From assembly GCA_902766915.1 (NCBI GenBank), contig CACXFN010000076.1:1-6806 (forward strand): DNA of 6,806 nucleotides, written 5' to 3'. Both the position numbers and the translations under genes were made by a program. The notes beneath the pieces were generated by a model. It made no database searches, was not told where the DNA came from, and saw nothing but the letters and a program-made list of their open reading frames with translations. Each line of letters begins with the position of its first letter. Position 1 is the stretch's first letter. The stretch comes from an uncultured Eubacteriales bacterium. GTDB taxonomy: Bacteria; Bacillota; Clostridia; Peptostreptococcales; Anaerovoracaceae. This document shows positions 1-6,314 of this stretch, piece after piece.

Positions 1-1
1 A

Positions 2-628
2 CTGGTTCTAAAAAACACGGAAGCTTTGGCAAAAGGCAAGGTGGCCAGCAACGTTCTTCTTTATGGTGATGCAGGAACAGGAAAATCCACAACGGTTAAA
101 GCCTGTGCAGCATATTATTCCAATAAAGGAGTCAGGCTGGTGGAGTTTGATAAAAACCAGGTCTCGGAGATTCCTGAAATAGCTGAAAAACTTTCGCGTT
201 CACCCCTTAAATTCATATTCTTCATTGATGATCTAACTTTCGCCAAGAACGATGATGACTATTATGCATTAAAGGGGATTTTAGAAGGAAACGTAAGCGG
301 AACAGCACCTAATGTTTTGATATATGCTACCAGTAATCGTAGACATTTGGTAAAGGAGAGCATGGCGGATAGAGAAGGAGATGATCTTCATTTGAATGAC
401 ACGCTTCAGGAAACAATGAGCCTCTCCTCACGCTTTGGTCTTACCATAACATTCTCTAAACCTGCTAAAGATCAATATCTATCAATTGTGGAGAATCTTG
501 CGAAAGAGCAGGGAATAATGTCTAAAGATTTGCTGACGAGGGCCGAGGCCTTCGCCATTAGGTCCAATGGGCGTAGCCCCAGAACGGCCAAACAATTTGT
601 GGTTCTTTGCAAAAATGGCTTAGCATAA
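2..628 (+). CDS. DUF815-family AAA-type ATPase, 3' part (left end cut off)
   Basis: The reading frame is open from base 2 to the TAA at 626-628, giving 208 visible residues; the N-terminal part lies outside the window. Numbering from base 2, a Walker A P-loop (GDAGTGKS) is at residues 22-29, a Walker B strand (FIFFIDD) at 71-77, a sensor-1-like segment (YATSNRRHL) at 108-116, an arginine-finger candidate in SLSSRFGL (R144), and a sensor-2-like GRSPRTAKQF near 190-199. NTEAL before the P-loop and the YATSNRRHL block are typical of DUF815, a family of P-loop ATPases common in Clostridia. Its cellular role is not well established, so none is assigned. A TTG at 26 could be read as a start, but family similarity continues upstream of it, so the true start is off the edge. 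The last codons (Lys-Asn-Gly-Leu-Ala-stop) are the first unit of a 17-bp tandem repeat, so the extreme C-terminus is probably not functionally constrained. No terminator follows. Confidence 0.9.
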   Translation: MVLKNTEALAKGKVASNVLLYGDAGTGKSTTVKACAAYYSNKGVRLVEFDKNQVSEIPEIAEKLSRSPLKFIFFIDDLTFAKNDDDYYALKGILEGNVSGTAPNVLIYATSNRRHLVKESMADREGDDLHLNDTLQETMSLSSRFGLTITFSKPAKDQYLSIVENLAKEQGIMSKDLLTRAEAFAIRSNGRSPRTAKQFVVLCKNGLA

Positions 629-695
629 AAAATGGTTTAACAAAGAAAATGGCTTAGTATAAATAAATGGCTTAGCATAATAATTCTTAGTATGG
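611..695 (+). repeat. Degenerate 17-bp tandem repeat array (about 4.5 units)
   Basis: Four units of the form AAAATGGCTTAGCATAA follow each other. Their ATGG cores are at 615-618, 632-635, 649-652 and 667-670, giving periods of 17, 17 and 18. A decayed fifth unit is seen as CTTAGTATGG at 686-695. Units 1 and 4 are nearly identical, unit 3 has GTAT for GCAT, and unit 2 is the most diverged (ATGGTTTAACAA). The first unit encodes the last five residues and stop codon of the upstream ATPase gene, and the array ends at the ribosome site of the hydrolase gene. Each unit holds an imperfect dyad (ATGGC-TTA-GCAT in the intact units). The pattern suggests slippage duplication of the gene's 3' end, but a regulatory or RNA-structural role cannot be excluded. 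There is no T-run typical of a terminator. Confidence 0.85.
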
Positions 696-708
696 AAAGG
701 ATGATTAT

Positions 709-1632
709 ATGTCAAATTCATTCGTTTATCTATCTAAAGATGGTGAGACTCTGATAAATGCAGTTGAATGGAAGCCAGAAGGTGAGCCTAAGGCTGTTCT
801 TCAAATTTGTCATGGAATGCTTGAATACATTAAACGATATGATCATTTTGCTTCATATATGAAGGATCAAGGATTCTATATTGTTGGAAATGATCACTTG
901 GGACATGGACTATCTGTAAAGAGCGAAAGTCGATATGGTTTCTTTCATGAGAAATGTGGAAATGCTTATTTACTGGGCGATATAAATGAACTGAGAAAAA
1001 TCACACAAAAGAAATATCCCAACCTTCCTTATTTTATTCTTGGGCACAGCATGGGTTCCTTCCTTATACGCCAATATATGGCATTGGAAGGTGAAAACCT
1101 TAATGGCGTTATTCTCTTGGGTACGGGATATACGCCTAAAGAAACTCTACAAATGGGAATGAATATGTGTAAGACCATTGCTGCAACAAGCGGATGGGAT
1201 TGCAGGAGCATCATAGTTAGAAACGTAGTTTTTGGCAGCTATAATAAGCGTATAAAGAATCCAAATGGTTCTACAGACTGGATTTCACGCGATGAAGAAG
1301 TAGTAAATAACTATAATAACGATCCCTGGTGTACATTCGACTTCACTGTAAATGGTTATTACAATTTGTTTTATAGTATTAGAGACGCACAGAATCCGGA
1401 TACTATTAAGCATATTCCTAAAGAATTGCCAATCCTTCTTGCCTCCGGAACTGAGGATCCGGTGGGGAGCTACGGAAAGGGCGTAACTCAAGTATATGAT
1501 TTATATAGAGACATAGGCATTAAAGATTTGGAAATAAAACTATATCAAGATTACCGACACGAAATCCTAAACGAAATTGATAGAGATATAGTATACAGTG
1601 ATATAAAAAACTGGATAGAAGCAAGGCTTTAA
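709..1632 (+). CDS. Alpha/beta hydrolase, monoacylglycerol lipase / lysophospholipase-like (S33 type)
   Basis: This is a complete 307-residue protein, the usual length for the family. The sequence shows the oxyanion-side HG (35-36), the conserved NDHLGHGLS block (61-69), the nucleophile elbow GHSMGS (112-117, Ser114), the acid in SGTEDPVG (Asp250) and the catalytic His in YRHEILNE (His284). The region between about 140 and 230 is the variable cap that sets substrate choice. Members of this Hydrolase_4/S33-like group cleave esters of glycerol or lysolipids, but the actual substrate cannot be read from sequence. No signal peptide or membrane segment is visible, so it is likely cytosolic. The ATG at 709 is supported by an AAAGG ribosome site at 696-700 with an 8-nt gap. 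It lies 80 bp after the ATPase gene in the same direction with no visible terminator between, so co-transcription is possible. An unrelated job from valS downstream is likely, given the AT-rich gap that separates them. Confidence 0.9.
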   Translation: MSNSFVYLSKDGETLINAVEWKPEGEPKAVLQICHGMLEYIKRYDHFASYMKDQGFYIVGNDHLGHGLSVKSESRYGFFHEKCGNAYLLGDINELRKITQKKYPNLPYFILGHSMGSFLIRQYMALEGENLNGVILLGTGYTPKETLQMGMNMCKTIAATSGWDCRSIIVRNVVFGSYNKRIKNPNGSTDWISRDEEVVNNYNNDPWCTFDFTVNGYYNLFYSIRDAQNPDTIKHIPKELPILLASGTEDPVGSYGKGVTQVYDLYRDIGIKDLEIKLYQDYRHEILNEIDRDIVYSDIKNWIEARL

Positions 1633-1648
1633 ATAAGCTTGGATAAAC

Positions 1649-1677
1649 TTGTATTATTTTAAGATTTGCGTTATTAT
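1649..1677 (+). promoter_or_regulatory. Candidate vegetative promoter upstream of valS
   Basis: A TTGTAT hexamer (1649-1654) and a TATTAT hexamer (1672-1677) are separated by 17 bp. The -10 matches the sigma-A consensus at 5 of 6 positions, the -35 only at its TTG. The site lies in the very AT-rich 155-bp gap between the hydrolase gene and valS, where chance matches are frequent. If real, it gives a leader of roughly 100 nt before valS. No clear intrinsic terminator for the hydrolase gene is seen in this gap. Confidence 0.35.
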
Positions 1678-1724
1678 ATTATCTGTATATCTATGTCTTT
1701 TTGTGTGCAAAAAATCTGAAAACC

Positions 1725-1738
1725 ACAATATATATTGT
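1725..1738. promoter_or_regulatory. Perfect 14-bp palindrome ACAATATATATTGT, operator-like
   Basis: The 14 bases read identically on both strands, with 7-bp half sites and no spacer. The palindrome ends 49 bp before the valS ATG and lies downstream of the candidate promoter, a position where a dimeric repressor could act. It does not match the Rex or T-box consensus. Because the surroundings are nearly all A and T, much of the symmetry could be chance; only the outer ACA/TGT arms carry real information. Confidence 0.3.
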
Positions 1739-1787
1739 TAGTAACTGATAATGCATACAACGAAAAAATATAAAAAGGAAAAAAACC

Positions 1788-4514
1788 ATGGAACAGAATT
1801 TAGCAAAGAATTATGACCCGAAGGAATTTGAAGACCGCATATATGAAATGTGGGAGAAGAGTGGCTCCTTCACACCGGAAAGAGATGAGGATAAAACTCC
1901 TTTCACCATTGTCATGCCACCACCTAATATTACTGGACAGCTTCATATGGGGCATGCATTAGATCATACCCTTCAGGATGTACTGACCAGATATAAGAGG
2001 CTTCAGGGCTATGCTACACTTTGGCTTCCGGGATCGGATCATGCCAGCATAGCAACTGAGGTAAAGGTTGTGGAGAAGCTTAGAAACGAAGAAGGTCTGG
2101 AGAAGGAAGATCTGGGTCGTGAGAAATTCTTAGAGAGAGTCTGGGACTGGAAGAGAGAATACGGTGGACGCATAACAAAGCAGTGCCGTAAGCTTGGTGA
2201 TTCCTGCGACTGGAGCAGAGAACGTTTCACCATGGATGAAGGCTGCAATAAAGCGGTCAGACATTTCTTTGTTGATTTATATAATAAAGGATTAATCTAT
2301 AAGGGAAATAGACTAATTAACTGGTGCCCGCAGTGCGGTACCTCCCTTTCCGATGCAGAAGTTGAACACGAGGATAAACAGGGTAAGTATTGGTATTTCC
2401 GTTATCCTGCAGCTCTTGAGGGCGGAAAGGATATGGTGGTTGCCACCTCCAGACCGGAAACCATGTTCGGAGATGTTGCTATTGCAGTACATCCGGAGGA
2501 TGAAAGATACAAAGATTTAATTGGAACAAAGGTGATTCTACCTATAGTTGGACGCGAAATTCCAATTATTGCGGATGAGTATCCTGATCCTGAAAAGGGA
2601 ACCGGTGCTGTTAAGATTACACCTGCTCATGACCCTAATGACTTTGAGGTGGGACAGAGAGCAAATCTGGAGAGCCTTTGCTGTATAAATGAAGATGCAA
2701 GTATGAACGAGCTTGCAGGCAAATATGCAGGCATGGATAGATACGAATGCAGAAAGGCATGGGTTAATGATTTAAAAGAAGGTGGCTTCCTGGTAAAAGA
2801 AGAAGATATGACAATTCCTGTTGGGGAGTGCTATCGATGCCATACCGTCATCGAGCCTATGCTTTCGGATCAGTGGTTCGTAAAGATGGAGGAGCTGGCA
2901 AAACCGGCTATTGAAACCGTCAAATCCGGTGAGACAATTTTTGTTCCGGAAAGATTTGATAAGGTTTATTATCATTGGCTAGATGATATAAAGGACTGGT
3001 GTATATCCAGACAGTTATGGTGGGGCCACAGAATACCGGTATGGTATTGTGCAGATTGCGGTGAAATAATAGTTGCAGAAGAGGATCCTGCTTCTTGTCC
3101 AAAATGCGGATCCCACAAACTTAACCAGGATGAAGACGTACTTGATACATGGTTCAGTTCTGCTCTTTGGCCATTCTCCACCATGGGTTGGCCTGAAAAG
3201 ACAGATGATCTGGATTATTTTTATCCTACATCCGTCCTTGTCACCGGTTATGACATTATATTCTTCTGGGTGGTTAGAATGATATTCTCAGGACTGGCAA
3301 TGACCGGTGAATCGCCCTTCAAATATGTATATTATCATGGTCTGGTTCGAGATGCTCAGGGAAGAAAGATGAGTAAATCCCTAAACAATGGCATAGATCC
3401 ACTGGACATGATTGATCAATATGGAGCAGATGCTCTTAGGTTCATGCTTTCCACCGGTATCACTCCGGGAAATGATATGAGATTTACTACGGAGAAAATA
3501 GAGTCTGCCCGTAACTTTGCAAATAAGCTTTGGAACGCATCCCGCTTCGTGATTATGAATATAAAGGATAGTGAAACGGGAGAATTCTTTAATTATGCAG
3601 GAGAGGAACAGTTATTTGCCGATACTTCCAAACTCACATCTGAAGACAAATGGTTAATTGATAGGTTGATGGATGGTGTTGAATACATTAATCGTGCCAT
3701 GGATAGATTTGACCTTGCTTTGGCGGGTCAGAAAGTATATGACATGATTTGGAGCGAGTACTGTGATTGGTATATAGAATTTGTAAAGAAGAGACTCTGG
3801 AGCGATGATGAAGAGGATAAGGAAATAGCAAGAGGAGTTCTCATCTATGTACTTAGATCATTGCTAAAACTCCTTCATCCATTTATGCCATTTATTACAG
3901 AAGAAATTTGGGGCTTCCTACCAGTGGAGGATAAATCCGGTGGCATCAAAGAAAACACTCAGAATGATAAAAAGGATTTCCTGATAACTGCAACCTGGCC
4001 AGTCTATTCCGATGAACGAAGATTCCAAAAGGAAGCAGAGGAAGTGGAACTTGCAATGGAAGCAATTCGAGCAATCAGAAACATTAGAGCAGAGGCCGGG
4101 GCTGCACCAAGCAAAAAATTTGGTGCGTCAATAGTAGCAACAGAGGATATGCTTCTATACTTTAAGAATGAAGAAAGCTCCATCAAAGACCTAGGTGGTA
4201 TTACGGAACTAACTCTTCTAAAGGATAAGGAAGGTTTGCCAAATGATGCCATGACTGCGGTTATAAGCGGTGCAGAAATATTTGTTCCAATGGATGAACT
4301 CATCGATTATAAAGCTGAGACTGAGAGACTTACCAAGGAAAAGAAGCGGCTGGAGGGAGAAGTAAAGAGAGCGGAAGGTAAACTTTCCAATCAAGGGTTT
4401 GTGAGCAAAGCACCTGCAAAACTCATAGAGGAAGAAAAGGCTAAATTGGAAGACTATAAGGAAATGCTTAGCAAAGTTGAAGAAAGACTTGTGATTATTA
4501 ATGGAAAGAAATAA
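1788..4514 (+). CDS. valS: Valyl-tRNA synthetase
   Basis: This is a complete class Ia aminoacyl-tRNA synthetase of 908 residues that joins valine to tRNA-Val in the cytosol. The catalytic core shows the HIGH motif as HMGH (53-56) within PPPNITGQLHMGH, and KMSKS at 527-531. The CP1 editing domain carries TSRPETMFGD (220-229) and TPAHDPNDFEVG (278-289), which deacylate mischarged Thr-tRNA. Two zinc-type cysteine sets are intact: C180/C183 with C348/C351, and C421/C424 with C437/C440. DWCISRQLWWGHRIPVWY (403-420) and NKLWNASRF (579-587) are also family signatures, and a charged coiled coil fills about 840-905 as expected for ValRS. It is somewhat longer than the usual 880 or so residues, partly because of a charged insert near 712-731. 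The ATG at 1788 has AAGGA at 1775-1779 with an 8-nt gap. The end overlaps the next gene by 14 bp. No T-box leader is present, although valS genes of this phylum often have one. Confidence 0.98.
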   Translation: MEQNLAKNYDPKEFEDRIYEMWEKSGSFTPERDEDKTPFTIVMPPPNITGQLHMGHALDHTLQDVLTRYKRLQGYATLWLPGSDHASIATEVKVVEKLRNEEGLEKEDLGREKFLERVWDWKREYGGRITKQCRKLGDSCDWSRERFTMDEGCNKAVRHFFVDLYNKGLIYKGNRLINWCPQCGTSLSDAEVEHEDKQGKYWYFRYPAALEGGKDMVVATSRPETMFGDVAIAVHPEDERYKDLIGTKVILPIVGREIPIIADEYPDPEKGTGAVKITPAHDPNDFEVGQRANLESLCCINEDASMNELAGKYAGMDRYECRKAWVNDLKEGGFLVKEEDMTIPVGECYRCHTVIEPMLSDQWFVKMEELAKPAIETVKSGETIFVPERFDKVYYHWLDDIKDWCISRQLWWGHRIPVWYCADCGEIIVAEEDPASCPKCGSHKLNQDEDVLDTWFSSALWPFSTMGWPEKTDDLDYFYPTSVLVTGYDIIFFWVVRMIFSGLAMTGESPFKYVYYHGLVRDAQGRKMSKSLNNGIDPLDMIDQYGADALRFMLSTGITPGNDMRFTTEKIESARNFANKLWNASRFVIMNIKDSETGEFFNYAGEEQLFADTSKLTSEDKWLIDRLMDGVEYINRAMDRFDLALAGQKVYDMIWSEYCDWYIEFVKKRLWSDDEEDKEIARGVLIYVLRSLLKLLHPFMPFITEEIWGFLPVEDKSGGIKENTQNDKKDFLITATWPVYSDERRFQKEAEEVELAMEAIRAIRNIRAEAGAAPSKKFGASIVATEDMLLYFKNEESSIKDLGGITELTLLKDKEGLPNDAMTAVISGAEIFVPMDELIDYKAETERLTKEKKRLEGEVKRAEGKLSNQGFVSKAPAKLIEEEKAKLEDYKEMLSKVEERLVIINGKK

Positions 4515-5004
4515 TACGGAACCAAGGCATACCCTATATGAACTTCTGGAAACAGACGAGTATGAGAGACTCGTTAAGTTCTTCGTTGTAAATGAACTGG
4601 AATTTGACGGAGATGAGGAAGTTGATACTGATATAGTCCGTTGTTATAAAATTGAAAATGGCTCCATATTCGATGATGAGGATCGTTTAAGGGACCCACA
4701 GCAAGGATTAATTGGTGGTGCTGTTTTAGCCAAAAGAGAGGGACGCCATATATGCGATGGAATTGCGGTGAATCCATTCTATAGAGGCGAAGGAATTGGG
4801 GAACTGCTTATTAAACGTCTAATAGAAGATGTTAAGGAGTTTGATGGAGATGGTCTATACCTGGTAGCACGTGCTCCGGAATTCTTTAGAAAACAGGGAT
4901 TTGATTCAATAAACCCTGACGATGCTCCCAACTTTTTTGAATGCAAGTACTGTCCTCAGTATCAGAAAAACTGCCATCCGGAAATAATGAAGTATAACAT
5001 TTAA
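4501..5004 (+). CDS. GNAT-family N-acetyltransferase with Cys-rich C-terminal tail
   Basis: This is a complete 167-residue protein. The acetyl-CoA binding motif A is visible as DGIAVNPFYRGEGIGELL (86-103), with the Q/R-x-x-G-x-G pyrophosphate loop RGEGIG at 95-100. It is preceded by a beta-strand IGGAVLA (71-77) and followed by the typical YLVARAPEFFRKQGF segment (120-134). GNAT enzymes move an acetyl group from acetyl-CoA to an amine; the substrate is unknown here. The tail FECKYCPQYQKNC (146-158) holds Cys148, Cys151 and Cys158 in a CxxC-x6-C pattern not part of the core GNAT fold, perhaps a metal or redox site. The ATG lies inside the last codons of valS, in another frame, with a 14-bp overlap and no clear ribosome site. 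The upstream in-frame TTG at 4489 is followed at once by TGA, so this start is the only good one. Translation is probably coupled to valS. Confidence 0.88.
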   Translation: MERNNTEPRHTLYELLETDEYERLVKFFVVNELEFDGDEEVDTDIVRCYKIENGSIFDDEDRLRDPQQGLIGGAVLAKREGRHICDGIAVNPFYRGEGIGELLIKRLIEDVKEFDGDGLYLVARAPEFFRKQGFDSINPDDAPNFFECKYCPQYQKNCHPEIMKYNI

Positions 5005-5008
5005 AAAG

Positions 5009-5025
5009 AGATTTGAATCTATAAT
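5009..5025 (+). promoter_or_regulatory. Perfect TATAAT with adjacent short dyad, possible internal promoter before glyA
   Basis: The 53-bp gap between the GNAT gene and glyA holds a perfect -10 hexamer TATAAT at 5020-5025. No good -35 is found 16-18 bp upstream and there is no extended -10. A short dyad AGATT-TG-AATCT (5009-5020) overlaps the first base of the hexamer and could be an operator or a weak hairpin. If active, the transcript would begin near 5032, giving a leader of about 25 nt that still includes the glyA ribosome site. Confidence 0.35.
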
Positions 5026-5045
5026 AATCCTGTATAGTAATTACG

Positions 5046-5051
5046 AAGGAG
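5046..5051 (+). promoter_or_regulatory. Strong ribosome binding site of glyA
   Basis: AAGGAG lies 6 nt before the ATG at 5058. It is the best Shine-Dalgarno match in the window, in contrast to the weak or absent sites before the GNAT gene and plsX. It fixes the glyA start at 5058. Confidence 0.85.
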
Positions 5052-5057
5052 AAAAAC

Positions 5058-6293
5058 ATGTTTGAGAGAAGTGGAAATGATAACAATAAGTATAATATTA
5101 ATAATTATGAATTCATTAAGGAATACTCTCCTAAAGTTGGAGCCTTAATTGAAGCTGAATACAAAAGACAACAGGATAATATAGAACTTATTGCGTCAGA
5201 AAATTATTGTTCTGAAGCTATTTTGGCAGCAAACGGAAGTTGTTTTTCCTGGAAATATGCAGAAGGGTATCCATATGAAAGATATTCAGGGAACAAAGGT
5301 CGTTATTATGGGGGCACCTTTAATGTAGATGAATTGGAAGAATACGCCTGCCAGAAATGGAGAGAAGTCTTTGATACAGACTACCATGTAAATGTTCAAC
5401 CACATAGTGGTTCGCAGGCCAACTTTGCTGCATTTAAATCCATTTTGGAACCGGGAGATAAAATCCTTGCAATGTCATTGGACAATGGTGGACATTTGAC
5501 TCATGGTTCGGGAGTGAACTTCAGTGGAAAACTCTATGATGTTGAATTCTATGATGTGGATGAATTCGGCATTATAGATATGGAAGATGTAAAGAGAAAA
5601 GCCGAGGATATTAAGCCTAAGCTGATTCTTGCGGGAGCCTCAGCCTATGCAAGAATAATCGACTTCGAAAGCTTTGGGAAAATTGCTAAAGAAGTCGGCG
5701 CATATTTTATGGTTGATATGGCCCATATAGGGGGTCTTGTTGCAGCAGGAGTTCATCCAAGTCCTTTTGGTCATGCAGATATTATTACAACCACAACTCA
5801 TAAGACGTTAAGAGGACCAAGAGGGGGCTTGATTTTTGGTAGACAGGATTTTGCCAAAAAAATAGATAGCGCTGTATTTCCATATGCCCAGGGTGGACCT
5901 CTAGTTCATGTAATTGCGGCGAAGGCCATCTGTGCCGAAGAAGCCTTGCAACCTGAGTTTAAGGAATACATTAATCAGGTTGTGAAGAATTGCAATGCTT
6001 TTGCTGATGAGTTTATCAAACTTGGTTATAAGATTGTGACAGGAGGAACGGATAACCATCTCTTCCTTTTGGACTTAAAGGAAATGCCCTTTAGCGGCAA
6101 TGATCTTCAAAAGAAATTGGAGGAGAACAATATTACATTGAATAAAAATATGGTTCCCGGAGATCATCGTACACCAAAGGAAACAAGTGGTGTTAGATTA
6201 GGAACTGCACCTATGACAACCAGAGGATATAACGAAGAGGATTTTAGAGAAGTAGCAAGAAAGATAGATGCCATTATAAAAACAATGGAATAA
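5058..6293 (+). CDS. glyA: Serine hydroxymethyltransferase, divergent form
   Basis: This 411-residue PLP enzyme interconverts serine plus tetrahydrofolate with glycine plus 5,10-methylene-tetrahydrofolate, the main source of one-carbon units. Core residues are present: Ser47 and Glu48 in IELIASEN, Tyr67 and Glu69 in KYAEGYP, His146 in GGHLTHG, Asp220 and His223 in VDMAHIGG, the PLP Schiff-base Lys249 in TTTTHKTLRGPRGG, and the substrate-carboxylate Arg380 in TSGVRLGTAP. The length is near the usual 410-420, but the protein has extra N-terminal residues and a 7-residue insert between EGYP and RYYGG (about 73-81). It also has Asn143 where HGGHLTHG normally begins with His, and SGVNFSG where SPVNFSG is usual. 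The folate and amino-acid pockets otherwise look intact, so an active SHMT is likely. It could instead be a specialised paralogue such as a threonine-aldolase-like member. It follows the GNAT gene by 53 bp and precedes plsX by 21 bp. Confidence 0.93.
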   Translation: MFERSGNDNNKYNINNYEFIKEYSPKVGALIEAEYKRQQDNIELIASENYCSEAILAANGSCFSWKYAEGYPYERYSGNKGRYYGGTFNVDELEEYACQKWREVFDTDYHVNVQPHSGSQANFAAFKSILEPGDKILAMSLDNGGHLTHGSGVNFSGKLYDVEFYDVDEFGIIDMEDVKRKAEDIKPKLILAGASAYARIIDFESFGKIAKEVGAYFMVDMAHIGGLVAAGVHPSPFGHADIITTTTHKTLRGPRGGLIFGRQDFAKKIDSAVFPYAQGGPLVHVIAAKAICAEEALQPEFKEYINQVVKNCNAFADEFIKLGYKIVTGGTDNHLFLLDLKEMPFSGNDLQKKLEENNITLNKNMVPGDHRTPKETSGVRLGTAPMTTRGYNEEDFREVARKIDAIIKTME

Positions 6294-6314
6294 ACAAGAA
6301 TGAGAGATTGTTAA

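Noticed and set aside
26..28. TTG as start of the left-edge ATPase gene
   Set aside because: The frame is open to the window edge, and family-like residues (NTEAL before the P-loop) lie upstream, so the gene is simply cut by the window.
2..1632. ATPase plus hydrolase (and downstream GNAT) as a defence or toxin system
   Set aside because: DUF815 ATPases and lipase-like hydrolases are common stand-alone chromosomal genes. There is no nuclease, sensor or mobile-element context, and the genes downstream are core housekeeping.
1622..1640. Possible terminator hairpin after the hydrolase gene (AAGGCTT...AAGCTT)
   Set aside because: The stem has only six pairs with a bulge, is AT-rich, overlaps the stop codon and is not followed by a T-run.
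3073..3282. 69-codon + strand frame overlapping valS
   Set aside because: It is an out-of-frame shadow of the ValRS catalytic region, with no ribosome site or family signature.
4004..4303. 99-codon reading frame on the - strand inside valS
   Set aside because: It lies wholly within a well-supported gene, has no recognisable motif and is Ser/Ile-rich as expected for an antisense shadow.
6300..6314. Four-codon frame ATG AGA GAT TGT TAA ending right before the plsX ATG
   Set aside because: It is too short to judge, has no ribosome site of its own, and such frames arise often by chance.
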